Origin: Halalkalicoccus subterraneus
Lineage (GTDB): Archaea; Halobacteriota; Halobacteria; Halobacteriales; Halalkalicoccaceae
Assembly: GCF_003697815.1 (NCBI RefSeq)
Contig: NZ_RDQG01000025.1
Span: 58,704 to 122,703 of the forward strand
Direction: 5' to 3'
DNA length: 64,000 nucleotides
The notes under the pieces are model-generated. The model saw nothing but the letters and a program-made list of their open reading frames with translations, had not been told where the DNA came from and ran no database searches. The position numbers and the translations under genes were made by a program. Numbering within the stretch: the stretch's first letter is position 1; each line of letters opens with the position of its first letter. Below, one piece after another: positions 24,302 to 33,682 of this stretch.

Positions 24302-25957
24302 TCAGGATCCGGCCGTCTCCTGTTCGAACTTCTGGATCATCGTGTCCGTCCCCGCGACGAGGACGGTATCGTCGGTTGCGATTCGAGTCGTCTCATCCGT
24401 CTGCATCGTTCCATCGTGCTCGACACCGACGATTACCCACCCGGTTTCGGCCTCCGCATTGGCCTCCTCGATCGTTTGATCGGTAAACGAGGCCGCATCC
24501 GTGCGGACGAGTCGGATCTGACCCAGCGGCGAGACGACGTCCTCGCCGTAGATCTCGCGGGCGAGCAGCCGCGCAGTTGCCTGTTGGATCGATAGTACGT
24601 AGTCGGCGCCGGCATTGAATGCAGTGTGGACCTTCTCGTCGCTGGTCACCCGCACGAGTATCTCGATCCCGTCGGTAAGCGAGCGCGCGAGGGCGATCGT
24701 CAGCAGTGCGGTCGCGTCGTCGTCGACGGTAACGATCAGTGCCGTCGCGTCCTCGATTCCCGCCGCGAGTAATGTCTCGGGGTCGCCTACGTCACCGACG
24801 ACATCGACCCCCTCGTGGTCCTCGTGATCGATCGTCGTGATCGACACGTCGTTCGACAGCGTGTCGATAGCGGCTTGACCGCCCTCCCCATAGCCGGCAA
24901 CGACGACGTTCGTGTGACCGCGCGAGGAGCGAATCCCCGAGACCTCCGTGCGGACCTCGTCGATGACGTCCGGCGGACCGGCCACGAGCAATACCGTGTT
25001 TCTCGTGAGGCGATCTGTCGGAGCCGGCGGGAGCCGAAGTTCCCCTTCGAACCAGCCGGCGATCAGCGTGAGATTCGGATGGGTGAAAAACGGCGTCTCG
25101 CGCACCGCAGTACCATGGATCGGGCTTTCGTGACGAACGAGAAGTTCCCTGATCTCGATGTCCTCGCCGATGGACGTTCCCTCGGAGACTTCGACCGCCG
25201 CGGTGGCCTTATGCGCCAGTCGTTGTCCGATGAGCGAGTGGGGCGAAACGACGGTGTCGACGCCGATCTCGGTGAGTGCGCGGTTCTGGCTCGCGGATTC
25301 GGTCAGACTCACCATTCGCAGATCGGGATTGAGATCCAGCGCCGTGAGAACGATACTGGCGTTGCGGTCACCCGCGTCCGTGATCACCAGGGCCGCGTCG
25401 TCGATCATAGCGCGTTCGAGCGTCGCAGCCTCCTCGGGATCGCCGTTGATCACCTGATAGCCGTCGTCGGAGAGTCGTTGAGCCTCCTCGTCGTCCGAGT
25501 CGATCAGCACGTAATCGATCCCGAGGCGTTCGAGTTCGTCGAGAAGGGTGCCGCTGTCGCGTCGGTATTCACAGATGACGACGTGATCGTCCTTCGACGT
25601 CAGGCGGCTTGCCAGATCAAAGGACGTCCGCTCGAACAGGGGGATGACGAGCAATCGAAGCGTGAAAAAGCCGATCGCGATCCCCGAAAGCTGCATTAGG
25701 ACGACGAACACGTTCATCCAGGGCGTCGACCACGGGGAGTCGGCACCGTAGCCAGTCGTCGTCATCGTCTCGACGACCGTCTGGAACGAGCGGAAGATCG
25801 TGTGTGGTTCGCCCTCCAGCGTCCGCATCCCGGTGTTGTACAGGAGCGTATAGAGGAGAATAACCGCCACCAATCCGACGGAATACAGGATGAGAAGTCG
25901 TTGATGGCGCGATAGTTCATCGGGGGAGTCGGCGTCGAGAATACCTCTGAGAACCAT
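24302..25957 (-). CDS. potassium channel-like protein with two RCK (TrkA-N/TrkA-C) modules, 551 aa
   Basis: Two transmembrane helices flank a pore loop with the filter TTTGYGADSP (about residues 67-76), then two cytoplasmic RCK modules. The first TrkA-N starts at HVVICEYRRDSGTLLDEL (about 125), the second at NVVVAGYGEGGQAAIDTL (about 345); each is followed by a TrkA-C-like domain. The first Rossmann GxGxxG is degraded (CEYRRDSG) whereas the second is intact, so only the second is likely to bind nucleotide. It lies near trkH, forming a K+ homeostasis locus. Confidence 0.85.
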   Translation of the reverse strand: MVLRGILDADSPDELSRHQRLLILYSVGLVAVILLYTLLYNTGMRTLEGEPHTIFRSFQTVVETMTTTGYGADSPWSTPWMNVFVVLMQLSGIAIGFFTLRLLVIPLFERTSFDLASRLTSKDDHVVICEYRRDSGTLLDELERLGIDYVLIDSDDEEAQRLSDDGYQVINGDPEEAATLERAMIDDAALVITDAGDRNASIVLTALDLNPDLRMVSLTESASQNRALTEIGVDTVVSPHSLIGQRLAHKATAAVEVSEGTSIGEDIEIRELLVRHESPIHGTAVRETPFFTHPNLTLIAGWFEGELRLPPAPTDRLTRNTVLLVAGPPDVIDEVRTEVSGIRSSRGHTNVVVAGYGEGGQAAIDTLSNDVSITTIDHEDHEGVDVVGDVGDPETLLAAGIEDATALIVTVDDDATALLTIALARSLTDGIEILVRVTSDEKVHTAFNAGADYVLSIQQATARLLAREIYGEDVVSPLGQIRLVRTDAASFTDQTIEEANAEAETGWVIVGVEHDGTMQTDETTRIATDDTVLVAGTDTMIQKFEQETAGS

Positions 25958-26236
25958 GATCTACTACAGACGTGACTGTTCGTTCGGAGTATAAAAACCA
26001 CTGTCTCACGCTCGGTTTTCCGCTTGTGAACGCGAATGGAGTCGATCGGAACCCCGGTCAAAACCGCTCGATATCGCTCGAAAACGAGCGCGTAGTGCTA
26101 CGACGGTACCGTCACGGTCGATGGAGTCGCAGGTCGGTGGCATCAGCTACACAGTCGGTTTCCCGGCTCGACAGCCGCATCTCGATCGACGGGCGCGTTC
26201 GGAACGAAATCATATCGTGCTATAGGGTATCGGTTT

Positions 26237-26797
26237 TCATCGGACGATGCCGACCACGACGAACGTCTCCACCCTCGTCGTCGCCGTATCGATCTCGAAG
26301 TTGCCGTCGTCGAGCGCGGTCACTACATCACCCGCTGTATAGCGCTCGTCCGTCGGCGGGCCGCTCTCGCCGGGCCCGTCGGCGGACCAATCGACCAGCA
26401 CGAGTCGACCGCCGGGGCGGAGAGTGCGTGCGAGCTCGTCGATCGAGTCGTCGCTCGCGAACTCGTGGTAGGTCATCGTCGAGAACGCCCCGTCGAGCTG
26501 GTTCGCCTCGAACGGGAGGTCCGCGACGTCGCTCGTGACCAACTCGACGTTCGGCGGAACGCCCTTCTCGCGGTACGCCTCGTGCATCGCGTCCTGCACG
26601 TCGACCGCGTAGACCTGCCCGACGTGCGGGGCAACGTCGTCGGTGTAAAATCCGGTCCCGCTGCCGAGATCGGCGACGACGTCCGTGTCGGTCGGTTCGA
26701 GCGTTCCGACGAGCTCCTCGCGCGAGAGGTATCGGTACCGCTCGGCCGCGTTCTCCAGTCGATCCGCGTTCGTCGCGTCGAACGTGTGATAGCCCAT
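26237..26797 (-). CDS. class I SAM-dependent methyltransferase, 186 aa
   Basis: UbiE/Methyltransf_11-like fold: VVADLGSGTGFYTDDVA is motif I, VYAVDVQDAMHE motif II, and LDGAFSTMTYHEFASDDSIDELARTLRPGGRLVLVDW motifs IV-VI. The start MGYHTFDATNADRLENAAERYRYLSREEL is typical of haloarchaeal relatives. Substrate unknown; the relatives include arsenite and quinone methyltransferase-like proteins, but no diagnostic Cys set for arsenite is present. Confidence 0.8.
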   Translation of the reverse strand: MGYHTFDATNADRLENAAERYRYLSREELVGTLEPTDTDVVADLGSGTGFYTDDVAPHVGQVYAVDVQDAMHEAYREKGVPPNVELVTSDVADLPFEANQLDGAFSTMTYHEFASDDSIDELARTLRPGGRLVLVDWSADGPGESGPPTDERYTAGDVVTALDDGNFEIDTATTRVETFVVVGIVR

Positions 26798-26928
26798 CTG
26801 GTAGACGTTCGTGAGCGAGGGTATAGGCGATGCCGCTTCTTCGACGGGGCCGCGAGTTCGAACACCTCCCCGACGGTTTTCGACGTCGCGTGAGCAGGGA
26901 ATTCAGAACGGCAGATACTCGAACGCAT

Positions 26929-27762
26929 TCAGACAGCTTCGACGCGTTCGAAGAGGTACGTACCGATACCGACCATCAGGGCCGACGAGACCGCGAGCGC
27001 GCCGAAGTCCACGACGAGCGGGTACGCCGACGTGCCCACGAGAACCGCCCGCAGACCGTCGACGCCGTACGTCAGCGGGTTGATGAAGGCGAGTAGCTGA
27101 ACGGGGGTCGGCAGACTCGCGATCGGGTAGATCGCACCCGAGAGGAAGAAGAGGGGGAATATAACGAACTGGATGATCAGGCCGAATCCCTCGCTGTCGC
27201 TGAACTGGGAGGCAAGTGCGACGCCGAACCCGACGAACGTGATCGCGATCAACACGAGGAAGACGGCCGCCAGCGGGGCCAACAGCGGGCTGGTGATCCG
27301 GAACCCGAGCGGGATCGAGACCAGCAGGATGAGGGTCGCCTGGACGAGCGCCGTCGTCGAGCCGCCGGCGATCCGTCCGAGGACGATCGACGTCCGGCTG
27401 ACCGGGGCGACGAGGATCTCCTTGAGGAACCCCACGTCCTGATCCGAGAGGATCGACATCCCGGCGAAGGACGCCCCGAACAGCATCGTGAAGCCGACCA
27501 TCCCGGGGACGAGATACTGGAGGTAATCGACGCCGTCGGGGAGCCCGGGAATCGCGGCACCGCTGAAGCCGAAACCGAGGAAGACGAGGAACAGAAGCGG
27601 CATCGCGATCGAGCCGACGATCCGTGAGGGCGTGCGGAGGAACCGCTTGACGTCGCGCAGCCAGAGCGCGTAGATGCTCTGTGGATCGACGAGCGGGATG
27701 GTTCTCGCGAGTCGGCGCTCGGGCCCGGTTTCGGGTTCCGTCTCGGACCTAGTCGCACTCAT
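26929..27762 (-). CDS. ABC-2 type exporter permease, 277 aa
   Basis: DrrB-like permease with six membrane segments in the order typical of ABC-2 (IVGSIAMPLLFLVFLGFGF, then YLQYLVPGMVGFTMLFGASFAGMSI, and later IQFVIFPLFFLSGAIYPI). DQDVGFLKEILVAPVSR is the family's conserved cytoplasmic motif. The ATG overlaps the stop of the ATPase gene by four bases (ATGA), so the pair forms one transporter. Probable export of a drug, lipid or polymer; substrate unknown. Confidence 0.88.
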   Translation of the reverse strand: MSATRSETEPETGPERRLARTIPLVDPQSIYALWLRDVKRFLRTPSRIVGSIAMPLLFLVFLGFGFSGAAIPGLPDGVDYLQYLVPGMVGFTMLFGASFAGMSILSDQDVGFLKEILVAPVSRTSIVLGRIAGGSTTALVQATLILLVSIPLGFRITSPLLAPLAAVFLVLIAITFVGFGVALASQFSDSEGFGLIIQFVIFPLFFLSGAIYPIASLPTPVQLLAFINPLTYGVDGLRAVLVGTSAYPLVVDFGALAVSSALMVGIGTYLFERVEAV

Positions 27763-28775
27763 TCGTCGTCCCCCGTCGCCGCGACCCGAACGGGTCGGCC
27801 GGTGTCGTCTGCTGAGCCGTCCGCCGACACGTTGGATCCGCTCTCGGCGAGCGTCGTCCCCGTGACCGAGAGGAAGACCGTTTCGAGGTTCGGCTTGTGG
27901 ATATCGACGGCAGTGATCGTCACGCCGGCACCGTCGGCCAGTCGCACGAGATCGGCTATCCGCGCGTCCCCGCGCTCGACCGTGACGCGAACGCCGGCGT
28001 CCGTCTCGGTATGTGCGCTCACCCACGGACAGTCGTCCAGCCGGGTGCGAAGCTCCGCGATGGGTCCCTCGACGTCGAGGGCCACGACGTCGCCGCCGAG
28101 CGCGGACGTGAGCGCGTTCGGCGAATCGAGGGCGGCGATCCGTCCGTCGTCGACGATGGCGACGCGGTCACAGAGCTGTTCTGCCTCCTCGATGTAGTGG
28201 GTCGTCAGCACGACCGAGACGCCCGTCCGCTCGTTCATCCGCTGGATGTATTCCCAGGTGTCGCGGCGGGTGCGTGCGTCGAGCCCGACCGTCGGCTCGT
28301 CGAGGAACAACACGGCCGGCTCGTGCAACAGTCCGCGACCGATCTCCAGACGACGTTTCATCCCGCCCGAGTACGTGCCGACGGGGTCGTCGCGCTGCTC
28401 GCGCAGCCCGACCAACTCGAGGATCTCGTCGATGCGCTCCTTACGGACGGCCTTCGACTGGCCGTACAGTCGCGAGTGGAACGCGAGGTTCTCCTCGCCG
28501 GTGAGTTCCTCGTCGAGCGCCGGCTCCTGGAAGACGATCCCGAGGCTGTTTCGGACGCCGCCGGTTTCCTCGACGATGTCGTAGCCGTTGACCGTCGCCG
28601 TGCCTGCGCTCGGGCGCAGGAGCGTCACGAGCATGTTGATGAGCGTCGATTTTCCCGCGCCGTTCGGGCCGAGCAGCCCGAATATCTCGCCGTCCTCGAC
28701 GGTAAAGGAGAGTCCGTCGACTGCGGTGAGGTCGCCGAACCGTTTCGTTAACTCCGTCACTCGTATCGAAGTCAT
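27759..28775 (-). CDS. ABC exporter ATPase (DrrA-like), 338 aa
   Basis: Walker A GPNGAGKST (about residues 36-44), signature YSGGMKRRLEIGR, Walker B VLFLDEPTVGLD and the switch His in LTTHYIEEAEQL. The C-terminal 90 residues form the extra domain seen in daunorubicin-resistance ATPases. First gene of a two-gene operon with the permease. It supplies ATP hydrolysis for export. Confidence 0.9.
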   Translation of the reverse strand: MTSIRVTELTKRFGDLTAVDGLSFTVEDGEIFGLLGPNGAGKSTLINMLVTLLRPSAGTATVNGYDIVEETGGVRNSLGIVFQEPALDEELTGEENLAFHSRLYGQSKAVRKERIDEILELVGLREQRDDPVGTYSGGMKRRLEIGRGLLHEPAVLFLDEPTVGLDARTRRDTWEYIQRMNERTGVSVVLTTHYIEEAEQLCDRVAIVDDGRIAALDSPNALTSALGGDVVALDVEGPIAELRTRLDDCPWVSAHTETDAGVRVTVERGDARIADLVRLADGAGVTITAVDIHKPNLETVFLSVTGTTLAESGSNVSADGSADDTGRPVRVAATGDDE

Positions 28776-28991
28776 TCTGATGTCACTCTTCTACTAACTA
28801 ACCGATCAGGACGTAAGTACTCGCCGGCGACAACCGGCAGAAACCCTGAATCGCGGGCGAGGGGATGACTCGCCATCGACACGACTCGTCCGGTATCAGC
28901 TCTCGGACCGTACCGACGATCGCTGATCGAACCAGCTGGTCTCGCTGAGGATCGCCGCGATACGGGCGATCGGTCGGTCATCGGGGCGGCC

Positions 28992-30422
28992 TCATCGGCG
29001 GGTTCCGGACGTGATTATCGACGCGACGTCCGTGAGGATCCGCCAGAGTTGACGGACGATGATCTTCAGGTCGAACCGGAAGGACTGTTTTCGGATGTAC
29101 GTCAGATCCCACCGTACCTTCTCCTCGGGAGTCTCGCTTGAGGCGTCGTTGATCTGGGCGAGTCCGGTCAACCCCGGTTTCACGAACCACCGTTTGCGCC
29201 ACGTCCGGGTCTCTTCGAGGAGGTGGGCCTCCTCGGCGGTCCAAGCCGCACGCGGGCCGACGACGCTCATATCGCCACGGAGTATGGACCAGAGTTGCGG
29301 GATCTCGTCCAGATGGGATCGCCGAAGGAACCGACCGACGCGGGTGATCCGATCCGCGTCCGCTCCGGGCGTCGTCGCTTCGCTCTCGGGGAGCATGCTC
29401 CGGAACTTATAGACGTGGAACGTCCCGCCGAAAAGCGCCGTCCGTTCCTGTCTGTAGAGAACGGGTCCCGGGCTGTCGAGTTTGATGGCGATCGCGATGA
29501 GACACACGGACGGTAAGATGACCAGCAGGGTGATAGCGGCGAACAGGACGTCGAACACGCGTTTGCAGAGCCGGTCCTGAAGGTCCCACGGCTGGAGGTC
29601 GATACTGGCGAAGCCGGGCGTTCGCTGCGTGCTCACGTCCCGGTCCTCGCTGAGGAGCACGCTGTCCCCGTACCCGTCCGGCACCGCTACGTTCACCCCG
29701 TACTGATGGCAGGTTTTGAGCACACCGAAGAACTCGGCTCGGTCGGCCTGAGCCAGGATCGGGATGACGGTCCCGATGTTCGACTCCTCCAGGATCTCCT
29801 CCAGTCGTGAAAGGCCGACCAAATACTCGTACTCCCGACCGTTCGATCCGACAGCCCCGTATCCGCCATCGGTGTTGACTCGCTCCCCGGTGGCGCTGCT
29901 GGCGTGGATCGGCGACGCATATCCCACGACGGGATCGGTGGTACGGTGGCTCGCGGCCTCGATCCGTTCGGGATCGGTTCCGATGATGAGCGTCCGGCCG
30001 TTCCCGTCGAGATATCGGTGCTGCAAGGCGACGAACCACGTAGAGAGCCCGAATCCGAGAAGGACCGTCACGAACAGCAGCGTCGTTCGCGGGAGTCGAT
30101 ACGGGAACCCCAGATAGCCCAGGGTCGCGAGAAGGAGGACAGCGAGCGATACCGAACGCAACGTCGCGGCTATCGTATCGAGGATGCGCCGCGAGCGTGG
30201 CTTGTACAGCGGTTGCATGGCGATCGTCGTTATGACGATCGTTACGGCGAGTACGAGCGCGAGCGAGGACGGGGCAAGCGAAACGGACGGGGTGCGCCCG
30301 ACCACTGGGAGAGCGGCGAGGACGGCCTGTATCCGGATGGAGTTTCCCGAGAGGACGGCAAGGGTAGTGGCCGCGGCCGTTCCGACGACCCCCAGCAAGC
30401 GGTACAGCTGTTCGGGACGCAT
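28992..30422 (-). CDS. polyprenyl glycosylphosphotransferase (WbaP-like), 476 aa
   Basis: An N-terminal block of four to five hydrophobic helices and a CoA-binding-like middle domain are followed by the bacterial sugar-transferase domain: KRVFDVLFAAITLLVILPSVCLIAIAIKL, SPGPVLYRQERTALFGGTFHVYKFRSM, RRSHLDEIPQLWSIL, GLTGLAQIN. These enzymes place the first sugar-phosphate on polyprenyl phosphate in the membrane, beginning a surface polysaccharide or glycan. The ATG at 30422 begins the first helix. It lies beside several glycosyltransferases, with the iron island between. Confidence 0.87.
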   Translation of the reverse strand: MRPEQLYRLLGVVGTAAATTLAVLSGNSIRIQAVLAALPVVGRTPSVSLAPSSLALVLAVTIVITTIAMQPLYKPRSRRILDTIAATLRSVSLAVLLLATLGYLGFPYRLPRTTLLFVTVLLGFGLSTWFVALQHRYLDGNGRTLIIGTDPERIEAASHRTTDPVVGYASPIHASSATGERVNTDGGYGAVGSNGREYEYLVGLSRLEEILEESNIGTVIPILAQADRAEFFGVLKTCHQYGVNVAVPDGYGDSVLLSEDRDVSTQRTPGFASIDLQPWDLQDRLCKRVFDVLFAAITLLVILPSVCLIAIAIKLDSPGPVLYRQERTALFGGTFHVYKFRSMLPESEATTPGADADRITRVGRFLRRSHLDEIPQLWSILRGDMSVVGPRAAWTAEEAHLLEETRTWRKRWFVKPGLTGLAQINDASSETPEEKVRWDLTYIRKQSFRFDLKIIVRQLWRILTDVASIITSGTRR

Positions 30423-30577
30423 CGTCACTATCGGGCGTGTGCTATCCTCGAAATAGCAGGCAGTTGCTTCGAGAGACGTCCTCGCGCCGGCCGCAGGCGT
30501 CGCTGCCCTCGAACACAGAACGCGGTGGTCCGCCCTCGTCCGTCCGCCGAACGCTGAAACGATCCGGTCACTACTGT

Positions 30578-30595
30578 TTTTAGGTCCACCTAAAA
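30578..30595. promoter_or_regulatory. candidate iron operator TTTTAGG-TCCA-CCTAAAA
   Basis: Perfect seven-base arms around a four-base centre. On the minus strand a TTTTATTTTA element overlaps its right arm, so it could control a leftward transcript toward the sugar-transferase gene. On the plus strand it is followed by a 25-codon ATG frame (30603-30680) and lies 114 bases before the second box of the ferric importer. Which gene it serves is unclear. Confidence 0.55.
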
Positions 30596-30680
30596 TAAAA
30601 AGATGTGGGTTTCCCGTCTTCGATCCTTCGATAACGGTTTCTCGGTTCGTGGAGGGACCCGTACGTCGTCTCTCTCGTGA

Positions 30681-30709
30681 AGATATAAAGATTTTAGGTC
30701 TACCAAAAA
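30681..30709 (+). promoter_or_regulatory. promoter with iron operator before the ferric ABC importer
   Basis: TATA-like GATATAAAG at 30682-30690, then the imperfect inverted repeat TTTTAGG-TCTA-CCAAAAA (30692-30709), ending 11 bases before the ATG at 30721. Same order, TATA then operator then start codon, as the siderophore-binding operon. Confidence 0.6.
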
Positions 30710-30720
30710 AACGGAGAGGT

Positions 30721-32019
30721 ATGGACAAGCGAAACGACGGACAAGGGGCCCAAGGGCCGACGCGGTTGTTCGATGGTCGCCGCGAGTTCTTGAAGCGGGC
30801 GGGTTCGGTAGCCGGGGTACTCGCCGTGGCGGGATGTACGAGCGGTGGCGGGAACGATGGGGACGACGGGGACAGTAGCGGCGACGGCAACGGAAGCGGT
30901 GGCGGGAACGGGAGCGATGACGAGGAGACAAACGAGTCGAACTCGACGGAGTCGGGCCCGGAAGAAAAGACGTACACGGAGGACGAACTCTTCAACATCG
31001 ACGATTGGCGTGGAGACGGGCCGCTCGTTCAGGACCGCCCCAGCGAGTACACGGGCATCTCGATGCTGGATCTGCCCGATCTCAGCGGCGAGCTGACCGT
31101 CTATCTCGGTGGGGGCGAGGGGGGACTGTATCAGAGCCTCATGCAGCGGCTCCAGTCCGCCTACGAGGAGTTTTCGGTCTCCATCCGTTCCGGGCCGTCG
31201 GCACAGCTGGCCAATACGATCATCGAGGAGGCGACTGCTGGGTCGAGTTCGGCGGACGTCTTCTGGGCGATCGACGCGGGCTCGATCGGCATCGTCGCCT
31301 CCAACGACGCGACCGTCGAACTCCCCGAGCGGGTCGTCTCGGGGGTCCCGGACACGTTCCACCCGACCGACCAGTGGGTCGGGATCATGGGACGTGCGCG
31401 GAGCATCCCCTACAACACGAACGAGTTCGACGCCGAGGACGTTCCGAACGACATTATGGCGTTCGCCGAGGACGAGCGGTTCCAGGACGCGATGGGGTGG
31501 GCGCCCACATACGGGGCGTTCCAGTCGTTCGTCACGGCGATGCGGCTCATCAACGGCGAAGAGGAGACGCGACAGTGGCTGAATGGAATGCTAGACCAGG
31601 GGATCCAGACCTACGACAACGAGCTGGTCGTCGCGAACACGGTCGCGAGCGGCGAACTCAGTGCGGGCTTTTCGAACCACTACTACTCGCGACTGGTGTA
31701 CGAGGAGCGTCCGGACGCCCCCCTGGACCTCGCCTTTACCCAGGGCGACGCCGGCGCACTCATCAACTGTTCGGGGACGGAGATCATCCAGGGAACCGAC
31801 GAGGAGGAACTCGCGGCGGACTTCATCCATCACCTGCTCAGCATCGAGGCCCAGGAGTTCCTCGGGACGCGGGGCTACGAGTACCCGCTCCTTCCGGGGG
31901 TCCCGCCGATCGGCGATCTGCCGACGATCGACGAACTGAACCCGCCGGACCTCAATCTCGCGGAGCTTTCGGACATCGAGCCGACCCTCCAGCTGCTCCG
32001 TGAGGTCGGCGCGCTGTAG
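30721..32019 (+). CDS. ferric iron ABC transporter substrate-binding lipoprotein, 432 aa
   Basis: Class of extracellular solute-binding proteins that includes AfuA/FbpA (SBP_bac_6/8). A Tat-like RREFLKRAG and VAGC lipobox occupy residues 20-40, followed by a Gly/Asp/Ser linker to about residue 80. The binding domain begins LSGELTVYLGGGEGGLYQSLM, with IEEATAGSSSADVFWAIDAGSIG, WVGIMGRARSIPYNTN and a late Tyr-rich segment NHYYSRLVYEE that could bind iron. It is expressed with permease and ATPase. Iron as the substrate is inferred from the family and the operator. Confidence 0.82.
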   Translation: MDKRNDGQGAQGPTRLFDGRREFLKRAGSVAGVLAVAGCTSGGGNDGDDGDSSGDGNGSGGGNGSDDEETNESNSTESGPEEKTYTEDELFNIDDWRGDGPLVQDRPSEYTGISMLDLPDLSGELTVYLGGGEGGLYQSLMQRLQSAYEEFSVSIRSGPSAQLANTIIEEATAGSSSADVFWAIDAGSIGIVASNDATVELPERVVSGVPDTFHPTDQWVGIMGRARSIPYNTNEFDAEDVPNDIMAFAEDERFQDAMGWAPTYGAFQSFVTAMRLINGEEETRQWLNGMLDQGIQTYDNELVVANTVASGELSAGFSNHYYSRLVYEERPDAPLDLAFTQGDAGALINCSGTEIIQGTDEEELAADFIHHLLSIEAQEFLGTRGYEYPLLPGVPPIGDLPTIDELNPPDLNLAELSDIEPTLQLLREVGAL

Positions 32020-32020
32020 C

Positions 32021-33679
32021 ATGTCCGCCGTCGAGAAACTGATCCAACCGTTCGATCGGGAGGGAGAGAACAGCCACCCGATCGGGTTGACGCTGCTGAG
32101 CGGCGCGATCGCCGCCGCGGTGCTCTCGCCGCTCGTCTGGATCGTCATGCGGGTCCTCCAGGTCGATACGGAGTACGCGCGCTCGATCCTTGCGCGTCCG
32201 ACGACGGTCGAGATCCTGCTGACGAGCCTCGGTCTCGTCGCCGCCGTCACCGGTGCCTCGATCCTCCTCGGCGTTCCGCTTGCCTTCCTGACGGTGCGGA
32301 CCGACCTGCCCTTCCGCCGGTTTTGGACCATCGCGGTGGCGTTACCGCTGGTGATCCCGAGCTATCTCGGCGCCTTCACGTTCGTCATGGCGTTCGGGCC
32401 CAGCGGGGAGTTCGCCGACGCGCTCGCACCGCTCGGGATCGAGTCGATCCCTTCGATCTACGGGTTCTGGGGAACGACACTCGTCCTCACGCTGTATACG
32501 TATCCGTACGTGTTCATCACGACGCGGGCGTCGCTGCTATCCTTCGACCAGGGGCTCGTCGAGGCCGCCCGAACCCTCGGGACGTCGCGGTGGGAGGCGT
32601 TCAGGCGGGTAACGCTCCCACAGCTGCTCCCGGGGGTCACGTCGGGGGCGCTTCTGGTCGCACTCTACGCCCTCTCGGACTTCGGGACGCCGTCGCTGAT
32701 GCGCCTCGACGTGTTCACGCGCGTCATCTACGTCGAGTACAACGCGTTCGGGCGTGAAACCGCGGCGTTGCTCTCCCTCCAGTTGCTCGCGATCACGGCG
32801 GTGATCCTCGCGATCGACTCGCGGATCGGCGACTCGACGCAAGGGGCGTACGTCGGGACCAGTCCGAACGAGAAGAGCGATACGATGGTCCCCCTCGGGA
32901 GGTGGAAAGCGCCCGCGCTCGGATTCTGCTCGCTTGTCGTCTGTCTGAGTCTCGTCCTCCCGATCGGAATCCTGCTCCAGTGGCTGGTCCGCACTCCCGA
33001 GGGCGCCACGCGGATCGCCTCAGGGTTCCGGATGGGCTTTGCGATCAACTCGGTGAAGGTATCGTTGGCGGCGGCGCTCGTCTGTGCGGTCGCCGCCGTC
33101 CCGATCGCGTATCTCGCCGCACGATACCGCTCCGGGCTCGCGGAGCTGTTCGACCGCGCGACGTATATCGGCTACGCGATGCCGGGGATCGTCCTCGGGC
33201 TGGCGCTCGTGTTCTTCGGCGTCTGGTACGAAGCGACCGCGGGCGGGGTCTCCGAGACGCTTCTCGGGAGCAACATCGCACCGGGGCTCTATCAGACGCT
33301 TCCGCTGTTGATCTTCGCGTACGTCGTTCGATTCCTCCCGCAGGCCGTCGGCGCGACCCGCTCGTCGGTCCGGCGCGTCGACCGGAGCCTCACCGAGGCC
33401 GCACGAACGCTCGGGCGCTCCCGGTCGGCGGCGTTCCGCCGGATCACGCTGCCGCTGATCGCGCCGGGCGTGATCGGTGGGAGCGCGCTCGTCTTTCTCA
33501 CGACGATGAAGGAACTCCCCGCGACGCTGTTGCTCCATCCGACGGGATTCGAGACGCTCGTCACGTACATCTGGGGGCTTCGCGAGAGCGGGGACTACGG
33601 CGCCGTTGCCGTGCCCGCGCTCGCGCTCATCGTCGTCTCCGCACTCTCGATGGTCGTCATTCTCTCACAGGAGGACTAA
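32021..33679 (+). CDS. ferric iron ABC transporter permease (FbpB/AfuB-like), 552 aa
   Basis: Large two-half permease with about 12 helices and two binding-protein-dependent EAA loops: EAARTLGTSRWEAFRRVTLPQLLPG in the first half and EAARTLGRSRSAAFRRITLPLIAPG in the second. This duplicated layout is typical of FbpB-type iron(III) permeases. Start ATG one base after the upstream stop; the ATPase gene follows after three bases. It forms the membrane channel of the importer. Confidence 0.9.
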   Translation: MSAVEKLIQPFDREGENSHPIGLTLLSGAIAAAVLSPLVWIVMRVLQVDTEYARSILARPTTVEILLTSLGLVAAVTGASILLGVPLAFLTVRTDLPFRRFWTIAVALPLVIPSYLGAFTFVMAFGPSGEFADALAPLGIESIPSIYGFWGTTLVLTLYTYPYVFITTRASLLSFDQGLVEAARTLGTSRWEAFRRVTLPQLLPGVTSGALLVALYALSDFGTPSLMRLDVFTRVIYVEYNAFGRETAALLSLQLLAITAVILAIDSRIGDSTQGAYVGTSPNEKSDTMVPLGRWKAPALGFCSLVVCLSLVLPIGILLQWLVRTPEGATRIASGFRMGFAINSVKVSLAAALVCAVAAVPIAYLAARYRSGLAELFDRATYIGYAMPGIVLGLALVFFGVWYEATAGGVSETLLGSNIAPGLYQTLPLLIFAYVVRFLPQAVGATRSSVRRVDRSLTEAARTLGRSRSAAFRRITLPLIAPGVIGGSALVFLTTMKELPATLLLHPTGFETLVTYIWGLRESGDYGAVAVPALALIVVSALSMVVILSQED

Positions 33680-33682
33680 CCC

